A stretch of DNA of 64,000 bases from Streptomyces sp. NBC_00523 (GTDB taxonomy: Bacteria > Actinomycetota > Actinomycetes > Streptomycetales > Streptomycetaceae). Positions 34,206 through 42,369 of this stretch are shown here, piece by piece. The position numbers were made by a program, and so were the translations under genes. Within the stretch, counting starts at the first letter, position 1, and every line of letters starts with the position of its first letter. The DNA is taken from NCBI RefSeq assembly GCF_036346615.1, contig NZ_CP107836.1, positions 5,952,001-6,016,000 of the forward strand. Reading direction: 5' to 3'. The notes beneath the pieces were generated by a model. It was not told the DNA's origin. It saw only the letters and a program-made list of their open reading frames with translations, and ran no database searches.

Positions 34206-34727
34206 CTACGGGGCCTCCGGGCCGAAGTCCTCCGTGAAGTAGCTGTCATGGCGGACCCGGAACCGCTTCAGCTCGTCGGGGCCGCGCTGCGACATCTCCG
34301 CGACCTGCTCGAAGTACTCCTCGCGCGGGGCGCCCGGCGAGAACAGCATGAGCATCGACATCGGCTCGTCGGTCACGTTCTTGAAGGCGTGCAGCCCGCC
34401 GACGGGCACGTACAGGAAGTCGCCCGTCCGGCCGGTCACCCACTTCTCGCCGTTGTAGAGCTCGATCTCGCCGGAGAGGACGTAGAACGACTCCGACATG
34501 GCCTTGTGGAAGTGGGTCCTGGCCCCGGCGGAACGGGCGGCCAGGTCCACCTTGTACAGCCCGAACTCACCGCCGGTCGACTCATGGGTGGCGAGGTAGT
34601 GGGTGGCGCCGCCGCCCGGCGAGGAGATGTCCGGCGGGGTGCCGGCCGGCCGGAAGGCGGCGTTCACCTCGCCCGTGGCGCCGAGGTAGCGGGGCTCCGG
34701 GTACTCCAGGTGCTCCGGGTACGACAT
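34206..34727 (-). CDS. Cupin-domain protein
   Basis: This 173-residue protein has a cupin core: ARTHFHKAMSESFYVLSGEIELYNG with His-x-His and Glu as metal-ligand candidates, then GDFLYVPVGGLHAFKNVTDEP with the second-motif His. The substrate is unknown; similar proteins are stand-alone small-molecule dioxygenases or isomerases. ATG 34727 has GAAGGAG upstream. It is preceded by a 127-bp gap with no clear signal. Confidence 0.85.
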   Translation of the reverse strand: MSYPEHLEYPEPRYLGATGEVNAAFRPAGTPPDISSPGGGATHYLATHESTGGEFGLYKVDLAARSAGARTHFHKAMSESFYVLSGEIELYNGEKWVTGRTGDFLYVPVGGLHAFKNVTDEPMSMLMLFSPGAPREEYFEQVAEMSQRGPDELKRFRVRHDSYFTEDFGPEAP

Positions 34728-34854
34728 GGCGCGCTCCTTCGGTTGGCGTGCCCCCACCCTCGCCCCCGTCCCGGCCGGACGGCATCGGGCGCGCGGACGA
34801 TCTTGACCCGCCCGGGGACCAGGTCCAGCGGCCCGTCCCCGGCCGACCATCGTC

Positions 34855-36312
34855 CTACTGCTTCACGGACACCGGCTCGTCCGCCACCGGCCCCGCCGCC
34901 AGGTGGTCCTTTGCCGCGTCCGGGTCCGTCAGCCGGTTCAGCCGGGCCGGGACGTCGAAGCCGACGAGCAGCACCACGACCACCGTGCCCGCGAAGGTCA
35001 GCACGGCCAGCGCCCGGCCCAGGCTCATCCCCGACGCCAGATGCGCGCCGAGCACCGGCGCGACCGCCCCGCCCAGCGCGCCCACGTTGTAGGTGAAGCC
35101 GAGGGCCGCGCCCCGGCTCCGGGTCGGGAAGTGGCCGCCGATGTAGCGGGGGAGCAGGCCCGAGATGCCGAAGCTGGTCGCCTGGAGCAGGAAGAGCAGG
35201 GCGCCGAGGAGCAGGAGGTTGTCCTCCACCGCGAAGACGGGGTACACGAAGGCGAGCGAGGCGAGCAGCGTCAGCGCGTACGCCTTCTTCGTACCGATCC
35301 AGTCGCCGAGGAAGCCGGCCATCCAGCAGCCCACCATCGTGCCGAAGCCCGCGAAGTACAGGACATCGGTGACCTGGCCCGTGGAGTAGCCCAGCTCCGT
35401 CTTCAGATACGTCGGCAGCAGCGCCTGGATCGGCCAGGAGTAGAGGAACGCGAAGAACAGCGTCACGATCATCGACAGGTACAGCACCCAGCCGCGCTTC
35501 CCGCCCAGCTGCACCGCGAGCGCGGCGAGGGAGACCCCGGCGACCACGGAGAGCACCGGCACCAGGCCCGCGCCGCCCGGTGTGAAGACCAGGAACAGCG
35601 AGAGCGTGGCGACGGCCACCAGCACCGTATTGACGGCCGCCCGGCGCGGGGTCGGGAACAGCGGCCGGAACGGGTTGGGCTTCGCGCCCTCGTCCGCGAC
35701 GGACTCCGTCCACTCCTCCGCCTCGGGCAGCGCCCGCCGCATCCACAGCGCGATGGCGATCGGGATCAGCCCGAGGTAGAACATCCAGCGCCAGCCGAGC
35801 GAGGGCACCACCCAGTCGTACACCTGGGCGGCCAGCACCGAGCCCACCGAGAAGCCGGAGATCAGGAAGCCGCTGGCCCGGTTGCGCAGCGCGGGCGGCC
35901 AGCTCTCCATGACGTACGTGGAGCTGGCGCTGTACTCCCCGGCCATGCCCATGCCGATGGCCAGCCGGGCGGCGAACAGGCTGTGGTAGTTCCAGGCGAA
36001 CCCGCAGGCGAAGGTCCCCAGCGAGTACAGCAGGATGCTCGCCACCATCGACAGCTTCCGGCCGTAGCGGTCGCCGAGGGCGCCGAGCACGGCGCCGCCG
36101 AGCCAGCGGGTGATGAAGGCGCCGGAGATCAGGCTGGCGGCCTGCACCGTGCTCAGCCCGAAGTCGTCGCTGATCTCGGTCAGCACGAGGGTGATCAGCA
36201 CGAAGTCGAAGCCGTCGAGGACATAGCCGATCCAGGCGGCGAAGAACGACTTCCACTGGGTGCGGCTCACCTGGCGGTACCAGGGGAGCGTGGGGGGTGT
36301 GGTGGTGTGCAC
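34855..36312 (-). CDS. nanT: MFS transporter, sialic acid/sugar-acid type (NanT-like)
   Basis: This 485-residue protein of about twelve membrane segments belongs to the MFS sugar-acid symporters. GFDFVLITLVLTEISDDFGL in helix 1 and GGAVLGALGDRYGRK after helix 2 match the SHS/NanT-like subgroup. Placement directly downstream of nanE, nanK and the nanA-like gene argues for N-acetylneuraminate uptake. The name is inferred from context; other acid sugars are possible. It begins at ATG 36312, 62 bp after the nanE stop, and is the last gene of this operon. Confidence 0.78.
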   Translation of the reverse strand: MHTTTPPTLPWYRQVSRTQWKSFFAAWIGYVLDGFDFVLITLVLTEISDDFGLSTVQAASLISGAFITRWLGGAVLGALGDRYGRKLSMVASILLYSLGTFACGFAWNYHSLFAARLAIGMGMAGEYSASSTYVMESWPPALRNRASGFLISGFSVGSVLAAQVYDWVVPSLGWRWMFYLGLIPIAIALWMRRALPEAEEWTESVADEGAKPNPFRPLFPTPRRAAVNTVLVAVATLSLFLVFTPGGAGLVPVLSVVAGVSLAALAVQLGGKRGWVLYLSMIVTLFFAFLYSWPIQALLPTYLKTELGYSTGQVTDVLYFAGFGTMVGCWMAGFLGDWIGTKKAYALTLLASLAFVYPVFAVEDNLLLLGALLFLLQATSFGISGLLPRYIGGHFPTRSRGAALGFTYNVGALGGAVAPVLGAHLASGMSLGRALAVLTFAGTVVVVLLVGFDVPARLNRLTDPDAAKDHLAAGPVADEPVSVKQ

Positions 36313-36374
36313 GGTGACTCCAGAGTGCGGGACGGTGTTCGCCTTTGAACAGCCGTCCCGCGAAAAGGGGCAGG

Positions 36375-37055
36375 TCAGCGCCGGGTGATACCCGTCACGA
36401 AGCGGGCGGTGAGCGCCGTGGGCGCGGTGATGGCGGTCCCGACGACGACGCTGTGCGCGCCGCGCGCCAGGGCCTCGGCCGCGTCCTCGGGGGTGTTGAT
36501 ACGGCCTTCGGCGACGACGGGTACGACGGTCGCGGCGGCGAGTGCGGCGACCAGGTCCAGATCGGGCCCGGTCCGCTTCGGCTGCCTGGGCACATAGCCG
36601 GACAGGGTCGTGGAGACGAAGTCCGCGCCGAGCCGGGCGGCCGCGACGCCCTCGGCGAGGGTGGAGACGTCGGCCATGACGAGCGCACCTGCCGCGTGCA
36701 CCGCCTCGGCCAGCTCCGCGAATGTCGAGCCGTCGGGGCGCGGCCGGTCGGTGGCGTCCGCCGCGACGACGGCCGCCCCGGCCCCGGCCACCGCGAGGGC
36801 GTGCCGGACGGTCGGCGTGATGTACACCCCGGTGTCACCGTCCTTCCACAGCCCGATGACCGGCAGCTCCACGGCGGCCGTGATCGCGGCGACGACCTCC
36901 GGCTCGTTGGCCCGGATCGCCGCGCCGCCGCCGGCGACCGCGGACTGCGCGAGCCGCACCAGGGTGGCGGTCTCCCGCATCGGGTCGCCCGGGGGCGCCT
37001 GGCAGGACACGATCAGCTTGCCCCGGAGGGCGGTGGCCAGTTCCCGTGCGTTCAT
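36375..37055 (-). CDS. nanE: N-acetylmannosamine-6-phosphate 2-epimerase
   Basis: This 226-residue TIM-barrel enzyme interconverts ManNAc-6-P and GlcNAc-6-P. LIVSCQAPPGDPMRETATLVRLA at the start, GLWKDGDTGVYITPT with the catalytic-type Lys, and VVAADATDRPRPDG are all family marks. It acts after NanA and NanK in sialic-acid breakdown, so GlcNAc-6-P can enter amino-sugar metabolism. ATG 37055 overlaps the nanK stop as ATGA. Confidence 0.9.
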   Translation of the reverse strand: MNARELATALRGKLIVSCQAPPGDPMRETATLVRLAQSAVAGGGAAIRANEPEVVAAITAAVELPVIGLWKDGDTGVYITPTVRHALAVAGAGAAVVAADATDRPRPDGSTFAELAEAVHAAGALVMADVSTLAEGVAAARLGADFVSTTLSGYVPRQPKRTGPDLDLVAALAAATVVPVVAEGRINTPEDAAEALARGAHSVVVGTAITAPTALTARFVTGITRR

Positions 37056-38050
37056 CGAAGGACTCCCGGTCGGTGGAGGGGAAGGGTGTGGGTGAGGGCT
37101 GCCGCGCCGAGCACGGCCGCGTCGTCGCCGAAGAGCGGGGCGCGCGGGACGAGCCCGCGCAGCGGCCCCATCAGCTCGGCCGCGAACGCCTCGCGCAGCG
37201 CGTCCCCGTACAGCGGTCCGATGCGGGGGACCCCGCCGCCGGTGACGACCCGGTCGGGCCCGAGCGCGTTGGCGAGCCCGCCGAGCACCCGCCCGGCGGC
37301 TCGGGCGCCCGTGGTGATCGCGGTGACGGCGTGCGCTTCGCCCTCGGCGGCGCGCGCGGCGACCGTCTCCAGGCGGTCCACGGGCGCGCCGGTCAGCCGT
37401 GCGTAGTGGGCGGCGATCCCGGGCCCGGAGGCGATGACCTCCAGATGGCCGGTGGCCCCGCAGGTGCAGGGCAGCCCGGCCGCCTCCGGGCTCGGCAGGT
37501 GGCCCAGGTGCCCGGCGATGCCGGACGCGCCGTGCACCATCCGCCCGTCGGCCGCGACCGCGCCGCCGACGCCGGTCCCGATCGCCGCGAACAGCAGCGA
37601 GGCGTGGCCGCCGTGCTCGGCGCGCAGCGCGTCCAGCTCGGGGCCCGCCGTGGCGCGCACGTCGTTGTCGCAGGCCACCGCGGAGCCGGTGCGGTCCGCG
37701 AGGCCGGTGCCCAGCGGGGTCCCGGCCCAGCCCCGGATCGCGTCGGTGGCGCTGGTGACCGTGCCGGTACGGGGATCGATGACCCCGGCCGCCGCGACGC
37801 CGAGCACGGACGCGGTGCGGCCGGGGTCCACCTCGGCGACGGTCGCCGCGAGCGCGTCGAGCACGGCCGCCGCGCCGTCCCGGGCCGGGGTGGGCCGGGA
37901 GTGCCGGGCCAGCACGGTGCCGTCCGCGCCGAACAGCGCGGCGGCGATCTTCGTACCGCCCAGGTCCAGGCCCACGACCGGCCGCCGCGCCGGACCCGCC
38001 GCGGGAGCGGTCACCGGAGCGGCCACCGGGTCCGTCTTCGGGCCCGTCAT
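37052..38050 (-). CDS. nanK: ROK-family N-acetylmannosamine kinase (NanK-like)
   Basis: This 332-residue ROK kinase has the ATP site GLDLGGTKIAAALFG and GIAGHLGHLPSPEAAGLPCTCG, followed by ATGHLEVIASG. The usual ROK zinc motif CxCGxxGCxE here reads CxCGxxGHxE, with His in place of the third Cys, which can still bind zinc. It should phosphorylate ManNAc to ManNAc-6-P. ATG 38050 overlaps the nanA-like stop by 4 bp. The longer frame to 38146 would run far into that gene, so I rejected it. Confidence 0.87.
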   Translation of the reverse strand: MTGPKTDPVAAPVTAPAAGPARRPVVGLDLGGTKIAAALFGADGTVLARHSRPTPARDGAAAVLDALAATVAEVDPGRTASVLGVAAAGVIDPRTGTVTSATDAIRGWAGTPLGTGLADRTGSAVACDNDVRATAGPELDALRAEHGGHASLLFAAIGTGVGGAVAADGRMVHGASGIAGHLGHLPSPEAAGLPCTCGATGHLEVIASGPGIAAHYARLTGAPVDRLETVAARAAEGEAHAVTAITTGARAAGRVLGGLANALGPDRVVTGGGVPRIGPLYGDALREAFAAELMGPLRGLVPRAPLFGDDAAVLGAAALTHTLPLHRPGVLR

Positions 38051-39006
38051 CGGACCGGCGGCAGGCCCGCGTCGCGCAGCCGTCCGGAGACGTACGCGAC
38101 GGACTCCGCCGACAGCTGGATCTGCGGGAACACCGTGTCGCCGCACGCGATGACCCCGAGCAGCCTCAGCGCCGCCTTGAACGAGCCGAGCGCCGAGGAG
38201 CTGCGGCCCATGTCCGCCTCCGGGCCCGCGTCGACCATCGCGAACAGCTCGACCAGCCGCTCCTGCTCCTTGGCGGCCAGCGTCCAGTCCCCGGCGCGCG
38301 CGGCCTCGTAGAGCCGTACGTAACCGGCCGGGTCCACATTGCCGATGCCCGGGACGACCCCGTCGGCACCGGCCAGCAGGGCCGCGTCCACGGTCAGTTC
38401 GGAACCGGTGAGGATGCTGAAGTCCGGCACCGGACCGTGCGCCCGGCCCTCGCGGCCGCCGAGCTCCACGACGAGCCGGCGCAGCCCGCCCTCGTCGCCG
38501 CTGCTGTCCTTGAGCCCGGCCAGCGTGCCGTCCTCGGCCAGTTCGCGGACCAGGGCGGCGGAGAGCTTGCTGTGCACGGCGACCGGGATGTCGTACGCGA
38601 ACAGCGGCAGGTCCACCTCGGCGCGCAGCCGGCGGAAGTGGGCGGCGATCTCCCGGGGGTGGGTGCGGGTGTAGAAGGGCGCGGTCGCGACCAGGGCGTC
38701 CGCGCCGAGGGCGGCGGCGGTCCTGGCGTGCTCGGCGACCCGGGCCGTGGTGGTGTCGATGACCCCGGCGAGGACCGGGACCCGGCCGTCGGTGGCGTTG
38801 ACGACGGTCTCCAGGACCGTGGCGCGCTGCTCGTCGGTGAGGTAGGCGACCTCGCTGGTGGACCCGAGCGCGAACAGCCCGTGCACACCGCCGCCGACGA
38901 GGTGGTCCACGAGCCGGGCGAGCGATGCGGTGTCGATCTCCCCGTGGGGGTCGAGGGGGGTGCAGACCGGCGGGACGACGCCGCGCAGCGGTGCGGACAG
39001 GGACAT
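38047..39006 (-). CDS. nanA: DapA/NanA-family lyase (probable N-acetylneuraminate lyase, copy 1)
   Basis: This 319-residue TIM-barrel lyase has the Schiff-base Lys in GLKDSSGDEGG, the Tyr of the family in FAYDIPVAVHSKL and the GLFALGSTSEVAYLT entry loop. In actinobacterial sialic-acid operons this group cleaves N-acetylneuraminate to ManNAc and pyruvate; DapA-like synthases share the fold. The nanE/nanK context favours the lyase. It begins at ATG 39006 and is the first gene of the leftward nan operon, behind the promoter and inverted repeat. A paralogue lies at 51455. Confidence 0.82.
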   Translation of the reverse strand: MSLSAPLRGVVPPVCTPLDPHGEIDTASLARLVDHLVGGGVHGLFALGSTSEVAYLTDEQRATVLETVVNATDGRVPVLAGVIDTTTARVAEHARTAAALGADALVATAPFYTRTHPREIAAHFRRLRAEVDLPLFAYDIPVAVHSKLSAALVRELAEDGTLAGLKDSSGDEGGLRRLVVELGGREGRAHGPVPDFSILTGSELTVDAALLAGADGVVPGIGNVDPAGYVRLYEAARAGDWTLAAKEQERLVELFAMVDAGPEADMGRSSSALGSFKAALRLLGVIACGDTVFPQIQLSAESVAYVSGRLRDAGLPPVR

Positions 39007-39025
39007 GAGAAGAGCTCCAGACGTG

Positions 39026-39047
39026 AGACGTAAGATGTCTTATGTCT
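39026..39047. promoter_or_regulatory. Inverted repeat operator of the nan operon
   Basis: AGACGTAAGA (39026-39035) and TCTTATGTCT (39038-39047) are near-perfect complements with TG between, the one mismatched pair lying in the outer half. It lies just downstream of the minus-strand minus-10 and 20-42 bp before the nanA-like start, where a repressor would block. The GntR/FadR gene at 39111 is the likely binder. Confidence 0.7.
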
Positions 39048-39054
39048 GCGGTAC

Positions 39055-39083
39055 CTTAATCAGACGCTCCTGCGAACGGTCAA
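39055..39083 (-). promoter_or_regulatory. Promoter of the nan operon, TTGACC-N17-ATTAAG
   Basis: On the minus strand, TTGACC (39078-39083) and ATTAAG (39055-39060) are separated by 17 bp, a good housekeeping-sigma layout reading into the nanA-like gene. The inverted repeat sits at the likely transcription start. Confidence 0.7.
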
Positions 39084-39110
39084 GGGGCGCCGGCACCCCG
39101 GGAGGACGTT

Positions 39111-39800
39111 GTGGCGCGGCCCACCATGGCCCAGGACATCGAGCGCAGGGTCAAGGAGCTCATCCTGGAGCGCCGCCTCGCCCCCGGCGACGCCCTGCCC
39201 ACCGAGACCGAGCTGATGGACCTCTTCGGGGCGGGCCGGGTCTCCGTGCGCGAGGCCCTGAAGTCGCTCCAGGCGGTCAAGGTCGTGGAGATCCGCCGGG
39301 GTTACGGGACCTTCGTGGGCTCGCTCTCCCTGTCACCGTTCGCCGAGGGCCTGGCCTTCCGGGCCGCCGTCCGCCACCGCCAGGGCGAACCGGGCCTGGC
39401 CGAGCTGATGAAGGTGCGCGAGGCGCTGGAGGCCGGGCTCGTCGGGGCCGTCGCGGCGGGCGTCCCGGAGGACGACCTCGACGTCCTGCGCGGGCTCGTC
39501 GCGACGATGGAGACCGAGGCGGCGGAGGGCGGCCGGGTCGCCCGCGCCACGGACCGGGCGTTCCACCTCGCGCTCTACGCCTCGCTCGACAACCACCTGC
39601 TCAGCGAGGTGCTGGACGCGTTCTGGGCCGCGATGGACCGGGTGCGCGAGGACGTCGACGACGGCCACCAGGACCCGTCGGTCACCTGCCGCCAGCACCG
39701 CGAGATCGTGGCGGCGGTGGCGGCGGCCGACGGCGAACGGGCGGTCCGGGCCATGCGGACGCACTTCGACGGCATCCGCGACCGGCTGGACGCGGGCTGA
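39111..39800 (+). CDS. GntR/FadR-family regulator of the nan operon
   Basis: This 229-residue regulator has its N-terminal winged HTH in QDIERRVKELILERRLAPGDALPTETELMDLFGAGRVSVREALKSL and an all-helical FCD ligand domain after about residue 85. The GTG at 39111 has GGGAGG 5-6 nt upstream. It diverges from the nan operon, whose promoter overlaps an inverted repeat. Sialic acid or ManNAc-6-P is the likely signal. It is a paralogue of the regulator at 44997 (PTExxLxxxxGAxRxSVREA in both). Confidence 0.88.
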   Translation: MARPTMAQDIERRVKELILERRLAPGDALPTETELMDLFGAGRVSVREALKSLQAVKVVEIRRGYGTFVGSLSLSPFAEGLAFRAAVRHRQGEPGLAELMKVREALEAGLVGAVAAGVPEDDLDVLRGLVATMETEAAEGGRVARATDRAFHLALYASLDNHLLSEVLDAFWAAMDRVREDVDDGHQDPSVTCRQHREIVAAVAAADGERAVRAMRTHFDGIRDRLDAG

Positions 39801-39806
39801 GAAGCC

Positions 39807-40388
39807 TCAGGGTGCGCCCGTGATCGCCGTGACCGCCATCCGGACCGCGCGCTCCGAGACCGCCGCGTAGTCGTCGCCCGCCTCGATCGCCGTCGTGGCG
39901 GCGTTCACGATGCCCTGCAGGAGGACCGCCGTGCGGCGGGGGTCGTCCTCGCCCAGCTCGGTGAGCGCGTCGATCAGCGGGGTCAGCAGCTCCGCGTGGG
40001 CCCTGCCCGCGCTCTCCCGTACCAGCTTCGCGTCCCGCACCCCGGCCAGTGCCTGCGCGATCCGGTGCTCACCGGTCCGCACCAGCTCCAGTTGTGCGGA
40101 GACGTACGCGGTGATCCGCTCCCGGGGGGTGCGCGCCGCCGCCATGCCCGTCCGGATGGCGTCGGTCCAGCGGGGCATCGCGTCCTCGACCACGGCCGCG
40201 AGCAGTTCGGGCCGCCCCGGGAAGTACTTGTAGACGCTGTTGCGCGCCAGGCCGGTGGCCCGGGCCACCGCCGCGAAGGTGACCGCCTCGGCGTCGCCAC
40301 CCTCCAGCAGTTCGCGCGCCGCCCGCACCAGGGCCAGTCGTTGCCGGGCGTGGTGTTCGGCGACCGTGGCGGCGCTGATCCGGGGCAT
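39807..40388 (-). CDS. TetR-family repressor
   Basis: This 193-residue protein has an N-terminal TetR HTH: RLALVRAARELLEGGDAEAVTFAAVARATGLARNSVYKYFPGRPELLAAVVEDAM. The C-terminal part is the usual variable ligand domain. It is divergent from an ABC exporter gene pair, and a perfect 13-bp inverted repeat lies between. It probably represses that pair in the absence of a toxic compound. ATG 40388 is the only good start. Confidence 0.88.
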   Translation of the reverse strand: MPRISAATVAEHHARQRLALVRAARELLEGGDAEAVTFAAVARATGLARNSVYKYFPGRPELLAAVVEDAMPRWTDAIRTGMAAARTPRERITAYVSAQLELVRTGEHRIAQALAGVRDAKLVRESAGRAHAELLTPLIDALTELGEDDPRRTAVLLQGIVNAATTAIEAGDDYAAVSERAVRMAVTAITGAP

Positions 40389-40453
40389 CGGCCCAGTCTA
40401 GAAGTCCCGGCCCGGAAGCCCCGGCCCCCTCCGGGAATCCTGTCGGACCCCAC

Positions 40454-40484
40454 TTGGGGACGGTGCGTCCCCATCATCTATGTT
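40454..40484 (+). promoter_or_regulatory. Promoter of the ABC exporter, TTGGGG-N19-TATGTT
   Basis: TTGGGG (40454-40459) and TATGTT (40479-40484) with 19 bp between form a plausible housekeeping-type promoter pointing right to the FtsX-like gene. Both arms of the inverted repeat surround it. Confidence 0.5.
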
Positions 40485-40500
40485 GGCGACGCACCGTCCC
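40457..40500. promoter_or_regulatory. Perfect 13-bp inverted repeat, probable TetR operator
   Basis: GGGACGGTGCGTC (40457-40469) and GACGCACCGTCCC (40488-40500) are exact complements, 18 bp apart, one overlapping the minus-35, the other just past the minus-10. That is the classic site for a TetR-type repressor that blocks RNA polymerase. Confidence 0.75.
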
Positions 40501-40526
40501 TAAATCAAACCTCGAAGGGAACCACC

Positions 40527-41642
40527 GTGTTCCTCGCACTGCTGGAGCTGCGCGCCGCCCGAGGGCGCTTCGCACTCATGGGGTCCGTCGTCGTGCTCGT
40601 CGCCGCACTCGTCGGCATCGTCTCCGGATTCACCACCGGCCTCGGCGACGACACCGTCTCCGCGCTGCGCGCCCTGCCCGCCTCCCACCTGGTGTTCTCG
40701 TCCGACGCCCGGTCCGACCAGTTCGCCCGCAGCCTCCTCGACACGAAAACGGCCGCCGCCTGGCGTGAGGACGCCGGCACCGACGTCACACCGCTGGGCG
40801 TCTCCATCACCCGCGGCACCACCGACCGGGGCGCCGAGGTCGACCTCGCCGCCTTCGGCGTGGAACCCGACGGCTTCCTCAACCCCGCCGTCACCAGCGG
40901 CAGCCCGCTCACCGGTGCCGACTCCGGCACTGTCGTGATCTCCGACGCCCTCGCCGACGAGGGGGTGGCCGTCGGCGACACCCTCGTCATCGACCGCCTC
41001 GGCATCGCGCTGCGGGTCGTCGGGGCCACCGGGCGCCTCAGCTACGGCCACGTGCCCGCCGCCTACGTCCCGCTGACGACCTGGCAGCGCATCCGGTTCA
41101 GCACGCCGGGCGCACCCGCCACCACGGCTGTCCCCGACCAGTTCAGCGCCCTTGCCCTGCGCACCCCTCCGAGCACCCCGGCGGCGGACCTGGACGAGCG
41201 CCACTCCACCACCACGCTCACCGAGGAGGAGGCGTACGAGGCGGCCCCCGGCTACATCGGCGAGCGCGTCACCATGAGCTCGATCCAGGTCTTCCTCTAC
41301 CTGATCGCCCCCCTCGTCGTCGGCGCCTTCTTCGCCGTGTGGACCGTGCAGCGCGGCCCCGAACTCGCCCTGCTGCGCGCCCTCGGAGCCTCCCGCAGGC
41401 GGCTGCTCGCCCACACCGTGGTCCAGGCCGCGCTGGTCGTCGTGGCCGGCACCGCCGCGGGCGCGCTCCTCGCGGCGGCAGTCGGGCTCCTCGTGGGGGA
41501 GCGGGTGCCGTTCAGCCTGCCCGCCACCACCCTCGTCACCACCATGTGCACCGTCGCGGCCGTGGGGCTCGCCGGTACCGCACTGACCCTGCGGCGGGTC
41601 ACCGCCGCCGACCCGCTGACCATGCTGGGAGCCAACCGATGA
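40527..41642 (+). CDS. FtsX-like ABC transporter permease
   Basis: This 371-residue protein has an N-terminal membrane segment (ALMGSVVVLVAALVGIVSG), an extracytoplasmic domain (about 35-250), then three membrane segments with FAVWTVQRGPELALLRALGASRRRLL, the typical FtsX/MacB coupling helix. It works with the ATPase that follows. I chose GTG 40527 because GAAGGGA lies upstream; the open frame continues to 39996 but inside the TetR gene. Its stop overlaps the ATPase start by 4 bp. Confidence 0.87.
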   Translation: MFLALLELRAARGRFALMGSVVVLVAALVGIVSGFTTGLGDDTVSALRALPASHLVFSSDARSDQFARSLLDTKTAAAWREDAGTDVTPLGVSITRGTTDRGAEVDLAAFGVEPDGFLNPAVTSGSPLTGADSGTVVISDALADEGVAVGDTLVIDRLGIALRVVGATGRLSYGHVPAAYVPLTTWQRIRFSTPGAPATTAVPDQFSALALRTPPSTPAADLDERHSTTTLTEEEAYEAAPGYIGERVTMSSIQVFLYLIAPLVVGAFFAVWTVQRGPELALLRALGASRRRLLAHTVVQAALVVVAGTAAGALLAAAVGLLVGERVPFSLPATTLVTTMCTVAAVGLAGTALTLRRVTAADPLTMLGANR

Positions 41643-42334
41643 ACGAGCCGACGCGACCCGCCGGGGATCCGCAAGCGCTCGAACTTGACGGCGTCACCGT
41701 CTCGTTCGGCCGGGGGGACACCCGTACCACCGTCTTCGACGGTCTCGGCCTCACCTTCGAACCGGGCGTGCTCACCGCCCTCGTGGGCCCGTCCGGCTCC
41801 GGCAAGTCCTCGCTTCTGGCGGTGGCGGGGGCCCTGCTGCGACCCTCGGCCGGCCGGGTCCTGCTGGGCGGCGAGGACCTGGCCGCCCTCTCCGAGGCCG
41901 GGCGCGCCCGGGCCCGCCGCGAGGACATCGGGTACATGTTCCAGAGCGGCAACCTGCTCTCCGGCCTGCCCGCCGTCGAACAGCTCCTGGCCGCCGCGTA
42001 CATCACCGGCCGCCGCCCCCGCGCGTACCGGAGCCGGGCCGAGGAGGCGCTGTGCGCGGTCGGCCTCGGGCACCGGCTGCGCCACCGCCCCGAGCAGCTG
42101 TCCGGCGGGGAACGCCAGCGCGTCGCCCTGGCCCGCGCGCTCCTCCTGTCGCCCCGGCTGCTGCTCGTGGACGAGCCGACCGCGGCCGTCGACCGCTCCC
42201 AGGCCGGCGAGCTGGCCGCGCTGCTGGCCGAGCGCACCCGCGAGGACCGCTGCGTCACGGTCGTCGCCACCCATGACCCGGTGGTTGCCGAGGCCGCGGG
42301 CCGGGTCGTGGACATGGCCGCGCTTACCGCGTAG
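41639..42334 (+). CDS. ABC transporter ATP-binding protein (MacB/LolD type)
   Basis: This 231-residue ATPase has Walker A GPSGSGKSS, a Q-loop in YMFQSGNLL, signature LSGGERQRVALARAL and Walker B LLLVDEPTAAVD, then ATHDP. It powers the FtsX-like permease. The pair is most like antibiotic or lipid exporters, and TetR control suggests drug efflux. Start ATG 41639 overlaps the permease stop as ATGA. A strong bidirectional hairpin follows directly. Confidence 0.9.
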   Translation: MNEPTRPAGDPQALELDGVTVSFGRGDTRTTVFDGLGLTFEPGVLTALVGPSGSGKSSLLAVAGALLRPSAGRVLLGGEDLAALSEAGRARARREDIGYMFQSGNLLSGLPAVEQLLAAAYITGRRPRAYRSRAEEALCAVGLGHRLRHRPEQLSGGERQRVALARALLLSPRLLLVDEPTAAVDRSQAGELAALLAERTREDRCVTVVATHDPVVAEAAGRVVDMAALTA

Positions 42335-42363
42335 GGGTGCGGGCCCGGTCGGGCCCGCACCCC
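42334..42363. terminator. Bidirectional hairpin between the ABC exporter and the sialidase
   Basis: GGGGTGCGGGCCC (42334-42346) and its exact complement (42351-42363) with a 4-nt loop form a 13-bp perfect stem. It separates two convergent genes and can end transcription from both sides. Confidence 0.8.
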
Positions 42364-42369
42364 CGGGCG

